From Hymenopus coronatus (lineage: Eukaryota > Arthropoda > Insecta > Mantodea > Hymenopodidae): DNA of 64,000 nucleotides. Location: the NCBI GenBank assembly GCA_030762935.1, contig CM060895.1, forward strand, positions 34,933,501 to 34,997,500. Reading direction: 5' to 3'. Of this stretch, positions 1-13,347 are shown piece after piece; positions within the stretch are counted from its first letter, which is position 1; every line of letters begins with the position of its first letter. The notes beneath the pieces were generated by a model. The model made no database searches. It was not told where the DNA came from and saw only the letters and a program-made list of their open reading frames with translations. The position numbers were made by a program, and so were the translations under genes.

Positions 1-429
1 TTCGTAGAAAATTGAATGCAGGCTGGTAATAAAACAGAGCGAAGGAAGAATAATGATAAAAGACGCATGTAAGTAGCCAAACATGTGCTGGTTTAATTTC
101 AAAATAGCTTTAACAAACTTTTAACCTAATCCGAAGAAAGAAAAATAAGCGAACAAATGTTACTTTTTCGTAACTTTCTCTCACCACTCTTCTATAAGTT
201 ATTCTCACAAATGTAATTATTCTGTCTAGTTCTGTAGATATAATCGAAATGAACGTTTCTAGAAATTCTTGATTACGCATTTATTCTTTACGTACAGTAG
301 GCATATGGGAGCCTGAACCGATAGATAAATGTTTAAAACGTCACAAGCTGGCTATGAAATTCCGCTCGACCAAAAGAAACAAGCGAATGATTTAACACTT
401 AAGTATATAAAATTCTTCAAATTGAAGAG
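1..429. other. No feature seen
   Basis: AT-rich sequence without a coding, repeat or RNA signal that I can support. Confidence 0.4.
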
Positions 430-660
430 TTCGTGAGCTATCCCAGCAAAATCACTATTTACATGTTATATCATGTAAATATCTTAAATATGTATGTTTT
501 AATAAAATTCTTAGTTATTCTTTATGAAGTAATGTCCAAAACACTTCATATTATAATGGTAGTTTCAGATGTAGAATTAAATGAAAATGTTCGTGATGCA
601 TTATTGGAAGACACTGAACTTAAAATACTAGATTAGGTTTAGTACTTGTTTTGCTTTTTG
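430..660 (-). repeat. R1 repeat, fragment
   Basis: Part of the 5' half of R1 in reverse, recognised from the CCCAGAAAATTC and ACTTAAATACCAGG-like blocks in decayed form. The open frame at 433-636 lies inside it. Confidence 0.5.
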
Positions 661-674
661 TTTTCTTTGCTATG

Positions 675-1065
675 TACTTTCAGTAAATAAGTAGAGGAAG
701 TATATTCCCCCAAACAATTCGATATCGAGATTTCACCAGAAATAGTTTTGAGACCCTTGTATCCAAAATATATCATAACAAAACGGTCTGCACGCGAGGA
801 CAGCGTAACTAAAAAACGAAGAATTAAAACATGAACCTCGGTATTTAAATTCAGAGCCTTTCAAGGATGCGACCTGAAGAGTTTGATGAAAATACTACCA
901 TCGCTCATACTAAACTAGCCTTTAGAAAAGTTTTTTTTTTTCAAAAATGGCTCAATGATTTTGATTAGAATATCAAATATTTATGCCATTTTCATGACAA
1001 AATGCATATCTAAAATATTCTTGGAAAAGCCTCTGAATTCTTCCTTATTTTGAACAACTTTTTAA
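675..1065 (+). repeat. R1 repeat, 5' part
   Basis: Starts near a decayed end and keeps the blocks TTCGATATCGAGATTTCACC, AAGGATGCGACCTGAAGA and AAAATGGCTC. It ends where the reverse copy at 1068 begins. Confidence 0.7.
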
Positions 1066-1067
1066 AA

Positions 1068-1848
1068 CAGCTGATGTGTTGCAATCACATTATTTTCTCT
1101 AATCTCTGTAACAAATTATTGTTAAAAAGCTTATTCTTCGATCTACATCATGCTCATCAAGATCATGCTTATGAATTAAGTCTTATTACTAGCTCCTTGT
1201 AAGGAAAATGAGAAAGGCTAAACCGATAGTTTCTTCCTTTAAAAGCTGGTCGCTATGTGAAATAATTGAAATTCCAATCTCTTAGTAACTAAACGAGAAA
1301 CGAGAAGAAATATGTCTTCCCGTTTGAGCAAAGTTTAAATTGCTAAATTTGAAACTAATAATCCGGAATATCTTGAAAACGGTTAACTCTACAAAAATGC
1401 ATATAACATAAATTGTGTGTTTTAATGAGATCCAGATTTTTTGTGTAATAAGTTTTTGTATATCTCTTACGGTTTGCCAGTTATATAAGTCATCCAGAAT
1501 GAAGAGGTCTTCAGAGGCTAATCCCAGAAAATCCAAAATATACATACATCTCGTTTGTCATAAATATATCTTAAATATACGGCATTTTAATCAAAATCAT
1601 TCTTGAAAATCTTTGCGTCACATCCTTGGAAGATCAAACTGAAATACTAAGTTTTGCACTTGACGGTCTTTTCCTTTTTGAGCTATGTTGCCCACAGACA
1701 TATAAGGACATTTTTTTAAAAAGTTTTATTTTTGGATTCAGTGGGGTCTCAAAACTTTATCGATGAAATGTCGGTATCGAATTTTTGGGTACAATATAAT
1801 ACCTTCTCTATACATTATGCACATAGTACGTGTAGAGAAAGTAAACAT
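1068..1848 (-). repeat. R1 repeat, nearly full length
   Basis: Begins GATGTGTTGCAATCACAT and ends with the palindromic terminus CTCTATACATTATGCACATA... GTGTAGAGAAAGTA. Confidence 0.85.
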
Positions 1849-2112
1849 TGGTAAATCGTTAAGAACAGATCATAATTTATCATATAAGATCTCGACGAAG
1901 CACACAATTTGCCAAACTACTTTGCAGCATGAACCATTTCCGAGTTATTCAATGATATCGATTTGAATGTTCAGAGGCTTTGCACTTGTTTTTCTAAACT
2001 GCATATCTTCTTCTTCTCATCCCCTTTCTTTTTCGTGAGTATGCAAAAGAAAATTTGACACATTACATAAAGAACCACTTGGAAAACATTTGACTATTTA
2101 TTTAGCTTATGC

Positions 2113-2840
2113 ATCTTTACATTCTCTACTTCGTACGTGGCACATAGGAATAGAGAGTATTGCATTCCATCCAAAAATCCGATACCCAGATTTCACTGGA
2201 AGTACAAGTTTTAGGATCCCCTCTAACCAAAAAGAGCATTTTTAGAAAAAAAAAAAAAAAAAAGGGTCCACGCAGATACCAAAGTTGATATTGTTTAGCA
2301 TCTTCCAAGAACGCGACACGAGGATTTTTAAAAAAGCCCCCTCCAACACAATCTACACTTTACATGGAAAAAATATCTTAAATTTTCTGAGAATAGTCTC
2401 TGAAGTTCTCTTCATTCTGAATTGACTTTTGCACAACTGGTAAATCGTAAGAGATAAACAAAAAGTTATTATAAAAATGCAAATTTCGTTAAACCTACTT
2501 TTTGTTGGTTTGTAGAGTTTACGATTTCCGAGATATTCCTTGTTATTGGTTTCAATTTTCAAATACTCAAACTTCTCTCAAAAGAAAGTCGACAAGCGTT
2601 TTACATTTGTTATACTACTGCCATGCGAAGAGAACCGAACTTCAAAGTTAATCGCATAGCCACAGCATTTAAAAGATTTGACTTTCTCTTTGGGCAAGTA
2701 TATTTCCTTATTTCCTTTATACTGATAAGACCTAAGGCCATTTCTGCCAGTGTTTATCTCTATCAGCATGAAGTATATACAAGAATAATCTTTTGTAACA
2801 ACATTTTGTTTGCAGAACAGATACAGAAAATAATGTGATT
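2113..2840 (+). repeat. R1 repeat, nearly full length
   Basis: The palindromic 5' end is decayed (CTCTACTTCGTACGTGG). Internal A-run at 2249. It runs to the GTAACAACATTTTGTT block; the 3' tip is lost. Confidence 0.8.
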
Positions 2841-3769
2841 TTTGCACACATAACAAAATGAATAACTAATGCATAGCTTTTTGTTAGAACATTTAGTGGA
2901 ATGAGTAGAAAAAGTCGCATCAAATGGTTCTAGTTATACCATCTGTTTCTAATTTTTTTTTTTCACGGTACTTTACAAGTTAAGGATATTGAAGTTACGG
3001 TTGGATGAAACTATTATAAGAGGCAAAGATGCCTAAGTCACATCAAGTTTGTACCCACCTGCTGTTCCATCACATGCTAGTATATGACCTAATTCCAGAG
3101 GGTTGTGCTGGTGCCTTACTAGGATAGACGAGGTCGATCCTGACGAAGGCTGCACCTCTATAGCGGTAAATCGAACTGGCTCCGAGTGCCCTTCATGGCT
3201 GATTCATCTTGTGTCGCTGTTTGCTCATACGGTGCAACACATGGATCTCGAGGACATTCACTCAAAGACAAACTCGCTTATAACTTTATACGGCTTTGTC
3301 ACGAACTTCTGGACATGTCGCCTACATATTCCCCATTGATATGCAACTCTTAATACTCACGCCTTCACAATGTTGAGAAATCATATCCATCTGGCATTAC
3401 ACCAACTATAATCATAGCTATCATAACCCACACAAAATCATTATACCAAAATGTTTAAGTCTACCCATCTAATTAAGGCTATGCATCTGTGAAATTTGGC
3501 CAAAAATTGTGAAAAATATTCTTTTTTCATAATAAGAGAATATTAATTCTAAAATTCCAGAAACTATATAGTTTTTCGCACTTGGCGCACATTAAATATC
3601 GATTAACTGGTGTTTTAAATGGGTAGGCGCATGCTCAACATGTACTCCCAACTACATATCTTGTTTTCTCGCAAACTTTTTCCAATACTTTTGCATACTC
3701 TAAATGCTCCACAAAAACCAAGTTTGGTTTTCAACTAAGTTTTCGCACTGTTCTCTCTCGCCTCACACA
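2841..3769. other. No gene seen
   Basis: Contains a decayed R1-like 3' tip near 2900-2935 (GTAGAAAAAGTCGCATCAAA) and otherwise nothing recognisable; the open frame at 3103-3339 lacks protein-like features. Confidence 0.4.
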
Positions 3770-4017
3770 CAGGTAACTTCATATACCCAAGGTCCCGGGT
3801 CTGCAGTTTTTTGGGGCGTAAAAATAGTTCGCATGGCTTCCTTCGGAAGGGAAGTAAAGCCGTTGGTCCAGTGTCGTGTAAATTTAGGGCACGTATAACC
3901 TCAAGCCTGATAACAGAGGCCTCTGAGCAAAATTAGGCGGTCTTTCACGCCCAGTAGAACCACACGGACTGAGAATCACAGTACTTAAAGAGCGTCCATA
4001 AATAAAAATCCATTTCA
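3770..4017 (+). repeat. SINE family A, head truncated
   Basis: Same body (TTCCTTCGGAAGGGAAGTAA, CTCTGAGCAAAATTAGGCGG) and tail (TCCATAAATAAAAATCCATT). Confidence 0.88.
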
Positions 4018-4397
4018 CCTTACATACGGTCATTTTATAAAGTGCTTTTTATGGCTCCAGCGTACATCAACTCATTTCCGTTAGGTGACATACAATACTT
4101 CCACTATTTATTATACGTTGTAAAGAAAGTAAAAATTGCACATTCAAACCAACATTAAGGCAGCTAACAAATCGCGAACTTGAAGAGATTTAAATTTTCC
4201 CTGTAGAATTCAAATATGTTAAAATATATGTCGTTTTTAATCAAAGCATTAGCCATTTTATCAACAGAAAATAAAGAAAAACCGTTCCATGTAAATGGTA
4301 GTTTAGGTGAAGAGGGTTTTCTTTAAAATAAAATTGCATTCTTCAAAGACGCTGCATTTAAGATGGTATATCAAAATGTTTGCATGCGTTATGATTA

Positions 4398-4399
<2 letters not shown>

Positions 4400-4450
<51 letters not shown>
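4400..4450. repeat. (CT)n microsatellite, about 50 bp
   Basis: An uninterrupted TC run, followed directly by GCATGCGTACGC. Confidence 0.97.
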
Positions 4451-4454
<4 letters not shown>

Positions 4455-5659
4455 GCGTACGCAGAACCTTTTTCCAAACAGTCTTGGAATGAGAGCATTA
4501 ATTTCCGATGAAAACCCGAAATCGAATTTGACGGAATGCAACGCTTCCTCTGTCCTAGGTGCTTAAGATAGGTAACAGCGTTTCTTATAGACGAGCAGAA
4601 TAAAACGGAAATACCCCTACTAAGAGGTATTTTGTAATTTCGAAGTTCAAAGGCAAGTCAATCTGCAATAAGTTATATACTTCATTACATTGTACCTACA
4701 ATGAGGAAAAAACCGAAGATTTCGGATAAACAATGAATGTAACTAGTAAAATAAGTAATTCAAACACTTCTCAAATACGGAAATACTCCATAAAATATTC
4801 CTCATCAAAGTTATCATTTTGACATGACAGAGTTTCCATATATTTTAGAACTTGTGCAACAGATACCTAATGTGACGCGCTGAGATCGGAGGATAATGGA
4901 GTTAGAAAATACCTGCTAAAACGATTGCTAATTCTTTCGCAATTGTGCAGGGCATTCATGCAATAATTGTTTCTGCTTCTAAACAAAGATTTCTTGATGG
5001 TTTTACAGCAAATGTCCAAACTAAGACCAGTAAAATAAGACAAAAATTCAATTTTAGTACATTTTATCTGATCAAGAGGGCAATGACAGGAATACGAATG
5101 ATGGTATACTTTGAGAATTGCTACCCACGTAATATATTAAGCATGTGTTTATTAACCCACACAAACTCTTGACTCTGTAGTGAGTAAAAACATATTAGTG
5201 TAGATTGAAAATAAAGTAAATCCACTTCAGGTCATAAATATAATGTATATATAAAGTATTAAGTATACTGTATAATCTGCTATTAAAGTGAAGTTTTAAT
5301 ACATATCGCAAAACATAGAGAGATACCTTTAACATTTGGGTTTGACTTTTTGCTTTTATGCACGTTCAAGTTTGTGAACGGATGGTTTCGGAAAGGTACG
5401 TTACTTCACATACAACGCAATTAGTAGAACCTAATTAGAAAGTATGTGATAAAACTATTCGCTGAAAAAAAACGTTACAATGAGTTTATGACATAACTGA
5501 AGCGCTTTTGCACGAAGAATGTAATAAAACTTAATGGATCTTATTATCTTGTCTAAAAGTCGACACATCAAAGACACCTTCAAAACACCACTGCGAGAGG
5601 GGGGCGCAAGTATCTGATGCGTTCTGTTCAAATTCTCTACATGCAAAAAATTATTTTCC
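4451..5659. other. No feature seen
   Basis: AT-rich; short open frames only, none resembling a family. Confidence 0.4.
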
Positions 5660-6040
5660 AAAATCTTATTCTTCTATCTAATCTATACTAATCAAAATAA
5701 ACATTAACAGAAGTAGTATTATTGCTTATTGCCTTGTAGGTACAAAAGAAATAAAATCAAAATAGCCAAAACTTTTAAAAGATTACGACAGAGGTTCCAT
5801 TCTTTCTGCATCACCAGAAGTAAGAAACAATTCTGACAAGAATTTCTCTGCCTATTTTGTAACAAACTATTTTTACTAAAACTTATTTTCTATCTAGTCC
5901 ATTCCAATCAAGATAAATATTAACAGAATTAGTTGGAATGCTAATTTTCTTGTAGGACATGGAAAATAATGCAACGCACTATGCTAAAGTGATAGTCAAA
6001 CCTTTTAAAAGCTGGTTGGTATGTAATTTGATGACCTTTA
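5660..6040 (-). repeat. Two R1 3'-end fragments in direct tandem
   Basis: The block with CTTATTCTTCTATCTA..., ATCAAAATAAACATTA and CCTTGTAGG occurs at 5660-5790 and again at 5855-6040. Confidence 0.6.
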
Positions 6041-6239
6041 AATTCCGTTCTCTTTGAAGGCTAGGAATGAATATCTGCATGTGTGTATATGAACAGACTT
6101 CCCATTTAGTTGAGAAAGGTATTGGAAAATTTAAATCTTTAACAAGGAATGTTACAGCTAAAGTCTGTGTCAAGTAGGTTCAGTCCTGATGTCAACAACA
6201 AGGCGGAGCTGGCTCAACTCGCCGCGTGTTAACGGTACA

Positions 6240-6640
6240 TGTGCGCACATAAGTTTTGCAACACTAGCGATATATATCACCAACCAGTGGAGAGTACTTT
6301 GAGAAATGTGTCAGAATGTACTGCATGCAAAATTGTATTTACAGTCGATGGTTCATTTCTGAAAAAACAATCAAACTTTACCGCGAATAGCCGTTTTCGC
6401 AAAATCATCGTATTTCTGCGAACGTTTTTTATATTTACGCGATTTTCCCGGTGTTCTTTGGCTTCCGGATGCTTGCTGTTCCATTCTACCGCTATGCATA
6501 CTAAATGCAGAAACGCCAGGGAGATCACCCGTTTCTTTTTCGATATTCTTTATGGCCGATTCGGCGTTTCTTTCTTTAAGCACCGCGAAATAATGCGCGA
6601 CCATTCGCCTCTCAACACTTTTTAAAGGCTTGCCTCGGTT
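6240..6640 (-). pseudogene. DDE transposase N-terminal relic
   Basis: Two overlapping minus-strand frames complement each other. One (6604-6371) reads VAHYFAVLKERNAESAIKNI then GVSAFSMHSGRMEQQASGSQ and KKRSQKYDDFAKTAIRGKV. After a frameshift the other continues FFRNEPSTVNTILHAVHSD. This order (GVS, basic linker, DDFxxxAIRxKVHEF, PTxxxIL) is known from Tc1/mariner-like DDE transposases of arthropods. The catalytic domain is missing. Confidence 0.6.
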
Positions 6641-7070
6641 GTATTTTATTACGGATAATCATCCATGATCAAATGCTTACTGCTTTTAAACTGCATATAG
6701 CAAGTCCCCTGGGCTTGTGAGGCATGCGAGATGTACAGGAAATATAGTATTAAATAACATATTATCAGAGGCGACCCTGCACTATAAACAATAACAGCTT
6801 AATCAGCACTCACCTCGAGAATTACCGGTTGTTTAAGAGAGCTGACTGGTACAGGCTTGCAACTTATTGTGTGTATAATACCAATGTTCTTTAGCAATAT
6901 GTTAGCTGCATTTTATTTAACAGTAATAAGTTAATAAAGTCAATATATAATTTCGCCGGTCTTCTGTCTAATCTATACGTTTTTATAGAATGTGTTCGTC
7001 TGTTGTAAATATTCCTTTCGAATTCACGAACCCAGAGCCATCTGCTTGGTATGTGTCGGATATGGATAAA

Positions 7071-7380
7071 GGAGCCAGGAGCCAGGAGCAGGAACTAGTC
7101 GCCCGAGTGTACTCGGGCGGGGGCAAATCACCACGGTACCTATCCGCTTTTCTTGCGGATTTACCCGTGTGATATAGTAGATGTAGTCTTATGCAAGCGT
7201 TTTTGTCAATGTCAAAGTAGTTGGGCAGGGTGTTCCCTCTGTGCAGCCGGCGCGGGCTGGCTTACCTATCTGAGTGGCCACCCACCCAGAGTGGGACCAG
7301 GCCCGATGCTGCTTACCTTGGCCAGCCGCTTGCGGGCTGTCAAGGAAAGCAGTGCCGACTAGCGGGGAATGTCGGACTAT
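7071..7380. other. GC-rich, hairpin-dense block of unknown nature
   Basis: It stands out from AT-rich surroundings. Visible stems: a 20-base palindrome at 7100-7119 (CGCCCGAGTGTACTCGGGCG); a nested hairpin at 7127-7173 with ATCA/TGAT, CACGG/CCGTG and ATCCGC/GCGGAT; and a long hairpin at 7309-7352 with CTGCTT/AAGCAG, CCTTG/CAAGG and CAGCC/GGCTG. Short GGAGCCA tandem units precede it (7071-7092). Open frames across it look incidental. Confidence 0.6.
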
Positions 7381-7562
7381 TACCTTTTATAAGAATCGAA
7401 GCATTTGCATACTTTTCTCTCCGAAACTAATTCGCGCAGAGCAGTGATCTGAAAACTATTACATTGCTGTACTTTTAGGAGGCTATTACAATATGCATCC
7501 ACGTAAAAGTTAATACCCATTACCTTTCCTGAACCAATCAACAGCCTAACGCTCTTTTGCTT

Positions 7563-7689
<127 letters not shown>

Positions 7690-7769
7690 CCCTCCCATAT
7701 GTTGACATCAGGACTGAACTAACTTGAGACAGATAATAGCAAACGGAAAACTTATACAAAACACCTACG

Positions 7770-8165
7770 GGGCATAAATTGCGTTTTTTAAAGAGATTTT
7801 ATGAGGTATCGTTTTATTTATTTGTTGCGGTTTAGATTTACGAGTTATGCAAAAGCCATCGCGAATGAACAGGACTTTACAGACTATTTCCAGATAATTC
7901 GAGGCATTTGGCGGAAAATTACCCTAAACAAATATGTTAATCAAAATCGTTCAGCTATTTTTGAGAAATTCAAGATTTTCCTTGTTATTGTTTAAATTTG
8001 CCTATGTTTTTTTTAAGTGAGAAGACGTTCTCTCGTTTTTCTTGTTTAACTCATAGCCTTATAAATAGAATTTAATATCAAAGCCATCACTTAGCGACCA
8101 GTTTTTAAGGGATTGGACTATAGCTTTGGCCTATACATTCGTTTATTCTCTTGTATTGACAAAAA
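7770..8165. repeat. Two abutting R1 fragments in opposite orientations
   Basis: 7770-7970 resembles reversed R1 (decayed CATAAATTGTGTGTTTTAA and CCCAGAAAATTC blocks). 7965-8165 resembles forward R1 (GCCATCACTTAGCGACCAG, CTTTGGCCTA). Confidence 0.5.
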
Positions 8166-9947
8166 AAAAATAAGCAATAAGACTATTTATATGTCTATCT
8201 TGTTTAGCATACAGTAGATAGGAAAATTAGATTTTTTAAGAGTAATTTGTTTCCGAGTAGTAGAGTTATATGAATAGATCATATCAGACTTCTTTATAAA
8301 AACACTGTATAATCAGTAAAGAAACTGATTAAAGAATATATTTTAGTGTACGTCATAATGTCGCCAGAAAAGCCTAGTGGGTGAATGGTAAGTTAGATGT
8401 GGCTGTTTAGAAACTTATATCTATTTTTTTAATGATTCATGACGCTGCTACTCGTGACACACAAAAAGACTTGGATAATACGTTACTAAGCAAAACAGCG
8501 GGTTTTCCATTATTTAAAAATAGGGCAACATTTGCAGTATAGCTTTCTCCAAAACATGATGGCCGCTCCCCCCTGCCACTGGGCAATATCCATTAGAAAA
8601 CAAAAGACGAGCCTATACTAGGGGTGAGAGGACACGTAGTAAAACTCTTGTTTCCTGGAGACTCGAAGACTCTGCTTGCAAGTCGAGATTCGGCCAGTTA
8701 CTAGAAGACTTGGCAATTGTGAGGGTTGGTTTCCAACCGCAAACTACCGAAACCCAAACTTCAAAGTCACGCCGAGGGTTATCATGTTCTGAAAAATACT
8801 GTACAAACTAATGGCCCATTTTCCCGATCTAAATCGATACTTTTATTTATAACATGTCGGATTTGCAGCTTTTTTTATTTATTTATATTTTACCAATTAT
8901 AAGCTGCATTTTAAGCTCAGCTCATATTGGCCCTTTTTTCATCTTTAGAACAATTGCTCATCAGCAATGAGTTCACTCACTTCACAGTAAAGAAGTATTA
9001 CTTTGGATAATTATATTAAATTAATATACACACGCGCGCGTGCGCATCCAAGGTTTCATTTACACTTCCAGATTTAGTGATGGGGAGTTATTCAGGCTGA
9101 TTTGCACTTAATTAAAAAAGAACGAAAGAAAGAAAACATAGTAAATGGGATTACAATGCATATTCTTGATCCTCCTCTAATATTAATTTCCAATGTTACA
9201 ATTAATGATCGTATTAATATTTGTTTGAAATAACAAGTTTGCAATACCCACTCTCCTACGAAGTACGATGAAACCAAAATGATATCACTGACCTCGTCCC
9301 ACCACGAATTCTGGAATTGCTCGGCAGCAGAAAATAAGCTGGGTAATCGAAAAAACTTATACCAATAAAAGGTAAGAGTGGAAAAGCCTTTAATATTCAC
9401 GGAACAATGTTTGTCAAAATGGCCTCCATTACATTCTTTGATTGCTTCCTTCCCACGAAGTGTTCATGGCCAGCCTTTAGGCCCACTTTCATTTGCTTCC
9501 ATATATAGCAAACCGCTAGCAATACCCTTGCAAAACGTCTTTGCCTGTTCTTACAGTTCCGAACCGCGGTATCATAAGCAGTGTTGCCAACGACAAATAG
9601 AGGAATTATGATATTAACCTCCAAACATTGCTACGTTCTCTAAATTTATACGGACTAATGCATGCGAAAATAGTTTAAATATAAATCACCATTCCGTTAT
9701 TTATTGTTTTCTGTGTCACAGCAAAAGCATTTAAATATAAAACCAATGAATAAGATCTATACCACATAGTGCTAAAACAAAAAGGATTGTGTGTAGTACT
9801 CACAGGCTTTCCCTTCTCTCTCTCCCACAAATTACTTTTATAGATGTCTACTCTTCTGCATACATCTGTACACATTATACCCTTTCTTGCTTTGTTCATC
9901 GAGCATGTTTAAGGTGTCATGAAAATAATTGAAAATTTCCTTCTTAC
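8166..9947. other. No gene seen
   Basis: Holds a short Z-DNA-type tract (9028-9046). A tRNA-like trace around 8640-8720 was not strong enough to call. Otherwise featureless. Confidence 0.4.
9028..9046. repeat. Alternating purine-pyrimidine tract
   Basis: ACACACGCGCGCGTGCGCA: potential Z-DNA-forming sequence, short. Confidence 0.7.
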
Positions 9948-10660
9948 TTTCTCTCATGGTACATAGATAAAGTACTGAACTCCGCCCCAAAATTTGAAAC
10001 TGAGATTTCACCATATACCCTAAATTATAATAAAATCGTTTTTAGAAAAACGAAAACCCTAAACTTGCTATTTAAGTTTATCTTCTAGGATGCAATACGA
10101 ACATTTTGAGGAAAATTCTCCCACCCCAAACTAACTCTTACATATCGAAATAATTTCGAAAAAAGATTGACAATTTAGATTTTCTCAAAAATAGCTCTAT
10201 TCTGATTAAAATGCCGTATATTAAATATATTTATTGACAAATAAAATATGTATCTTGAATTTTCTAGAAATAGCCTCTGAAGACATCTTCATTCTAAATG
10301 TCTTGTAAAACCGTAAGAAATAGAAAAAACACACAAAACACACAAAAAATGTTGAATTCGTTAAAACACACAATTTATGTCATATGCATATTTTAAGAGT
10401 TGACCATGTCCGAGATATTCCTTATTAATGGTTTCACATACTTTTCTAAAACAGGAAATGCTTCTTTTGGTTTTATTCCTGGACATGCAAAGAAAACCGA
10501 ATTACAAAGTCAATCACTCAGCAATCAGCTATTAAAATATTTGAGCATCGCTTTAGCCTAGTGCATTCCTTTGGTTCCCTTCTACTTATAAGGGAATAAG
10601 TAAAAGGACCATTTCTGCTGACGTTTATCTGAAATAACATGAAGTAAACAGAAGAATTTT
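9948..10660 (+). repeat. R1 repeat
   Basis: Decayed 5' end (CTTTCTCTCATGGTACATA), then all internal blocks in order, ending before the terminal GTAGAGAAAGT. Confidence 0.8.
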
Positions 10661-10843
10661 GAATGAACCACACAAATATTTATAGTCTAAATACTTAAAA
10701 TCGACCACCGATTTAACAATCTTATCTGTACCATGTGTTTTCATTTGTATTAACTTTTGTCCTTCAACTGCCTAGCTAATATCAATGAAATTACAATCAA
10801 TGGGGCCGGGGTCCACAGTGCTAGTCAATCTACTTTCGTTTGT

Positions 10844-11110
10844 TTTTACTTTCTCTACACGTACTATGAACATAGTGTATAGAGAGGGCATTGTATTGCA
10901 CCCAAAAAATCGATAATAAACTTGGTGTTTAACTGTGGTATCTTCCAAGGATGCGACACGAAGTTTTTCAAGACCCCCCCCCACACACACACATTCTTCT
11001 AAAAATACTTTTTTGTATTCAGGGGTTCCGGTGAAATCTCGGTATCGATTTTTTGGGGGCATTACAATATCTTTTCTGTACACTATGTACATAGTAGTGC
11101 AGAGAAAGTA
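10844..11110. repeat. R1 foldback derivative: two 5' ends facing each other
   Basis: Opens with TTTTACTTTCTCTACACG and the palindrome, and closes with the inverse palindrome ...TAGTGCAGAGAAAGTAAAAA at 11110. About 265 bp; the whole 3' half of R1 is missing. Confidence 0.8.
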
Positions 11111-11141
11111 AAAATTCAGAATGTTGCGAGTATGGGAATAT

Positions 11142-11992
11142 TTTTACTTTCTCTACACCTACTATGTATATAGGTATAGAGTAGGCATTGCATTACATCC
11201 AAAAATACGATAAGATTTCACCGCAAATAGACGTTTAGGGTCCCCTATATAAAAAAATTAGAAAAAGGTCTGTGTGTGTCGTGTGTCTGTGAACCCGATA
11301 AGTAAAAAAAAAATAAAGTCGTAAAATACCAAACTTGGTATTTAAGTTTAGTAGCTTCCAGGGATGCGACACGAAGATTTTGAGAAAAATTCCCCAGCCC
11401 AAACTACCCTTTAATTGGAAAACATTTGAAAATTCTGATTTTCTCAAAAATGGCTCTAACGGTTTTGATTAAAGTACCGTATGTTAAAGATATTTTCATG
11501 GTAAATAAAATGTGTATGTTATATGTTCTGGGAATAGTCTCCGAAGACCTCTTTATTCCGGGTGAATATTGCTTAATTTTGCATAGTTGAAAAATCGTAA
11601 GGGATAGCCAAATCTTACTACACAAAAAAATGAAGATCTCGTTAAAAGACACAAATTATGTCATTTACATTTTTTTTTTCGTAGAATTGACGCTTTCTGA
11701 GATATCCCATGTTATTAGTTTGAGCTCTAAACTTTTCTCATTCGGGAACTTCTCAACTCTTGATCGTGCAGAGAAACGTATTTCAATCCCATAGCAACTA
11801 GCTTATAAAAGATTTCGACTATCGCTTTAGCCTAGTATATCCCATTATTTCTCTTCTACTTACAATGAAGCAAGTAATAAGACCATTTCTGCTAATGTTT
11901 ATCTCGATTAGCATGAAATAAAGAAGATAAATCTTTTTAATTATAATTTTTTATAGAGATGTAGAGAAAGTCATGTGAATGGAACACATCTG
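11142..11992 (+). repeat. R1 repeat, full length
   Basis: From TTTTTACTTTCTCTACACC to GATGTAGAGAAAGTCATGTG and AACACATC: about 850 bp with every block present. A reference copy for this window. Confidence 0.92.
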
Positions 11993-13146
11993 TTTATACG
12001 CCATAAGTGGATATTTATTGGGAATACTGCATATCCACAGATGTAAGTTATAGTCAGCGCAGATAATTTTTCTGCGAAGAGAATATCACAAACGTACATC
12101 GCTCGATCCATTACTGGTGGCATGAAATGGATTTTATATACTACGTTATTTTTCATCAAGGCAGCGCTATGTGCTTCTAACAGCCATTCCGCAAGAGTTC
12201 ATCTTGTTATTTACATTCACTCTATACATGACGGCCCAAATATTGCGTGGAGCAATCAAACTAGATTTTCCGTTGATCTAGTTTTCTTACATGTTTTGCA
12301 TAAGATAATTTTATTGTATAACTAGCTGTATATTGATATTCAGAAAATTAGAAGCGTTACATCCTTTAGTACTTTTTTCATAAATGTGAGTTACATAAAA
12401 TGTTAGGTTTGACTAAAAAGTATGTTCTGCTTTTGAGGAATAATATACAAATACAAAAGTTTCGTTTTCAAAGTTCCATCACGTGGGGTATTATTATATA
12501 TGATCACAGGACCATAAACCTTATTTTATGTCATAATTATTATTGAAATTTAATTCGTAGAAATTAGTCTACCACACGCTTAAAAGAAATATGGCTGCGC
12601 CTTTGGACTATTATACAGGATTTACAAGACCATCCGTGTCGTTTCGTACGGCATCAAAATGCCCTAGGTAATATTTATAATTAAGGCACACATCAGATGA
12701 CTTTCACTTGAGCTTCATTTCATCAATCATTAACCGGAAATGAGTGTCGAGTATATTTTAAAATTTCAAATGGGAGTTAAGAGTTGAATAGCGGATCCAT
12801 AAGGTAGAGCTCTTCAGAACAAACTTTGTAGGGAGCGTTTTAATAATTCCTACCCTTTCAAGCACAGAAGCATACAAAAACGAGCCCCACAAAAGCAGAT
12901 CGCAACTCTTCATATTGAGAAGAAAACATTGACAAAGAAAGATCACAACAGTGTGTTTTGTTTTCTTTAGTTTTGTTGCAAATAAAAAATGTACAGAAGT
13001 TGAGGGATTAAAAATACCTCCCCTACTCCTGCTACAAATAATATATAACGCAAAAAGCAATTGGTGATGGATTTGGCAAATGTAGCTTTTGATATGTTGA
13101 TGAGGTGGGCTGAATTTCCGGACTACCAAGTGTATGTACCCTCAAA
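11993..13146. other. No feature seen
   Basis: Unclassified AT-rich sequence; the minus frame at 12758-13129 (123 codons) has no family likeness. Confidence 0.35.
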
Positions 13147-13347
13147 GTGCTCCTCAAAATACTAAACGACACTGTCAATTGCCAAGATTGCATCAATGCC
13201 GAAGGTATACAGGAATTTCCACCCGCAGGAACTCTAATGACATGGAGCATACTTAAAAGCCATCGATTTGGGACCAGAGGGCCAGCACCTAACCACTTGC
13301 TCGTTAGACGCCTTGCTGCTCGTTTAAAAGCAACTGGACCACTGTAG
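13147..13347 (+). other. Open frame of unknown status
   Basis: 66 codons ending HRFGTRGPAPNHLLVRRLAA then RLKATGPL. The ending is faintly like helix-turn-helix linkers of transposon-encoded proteins. No other support. Confidence 0.2.
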
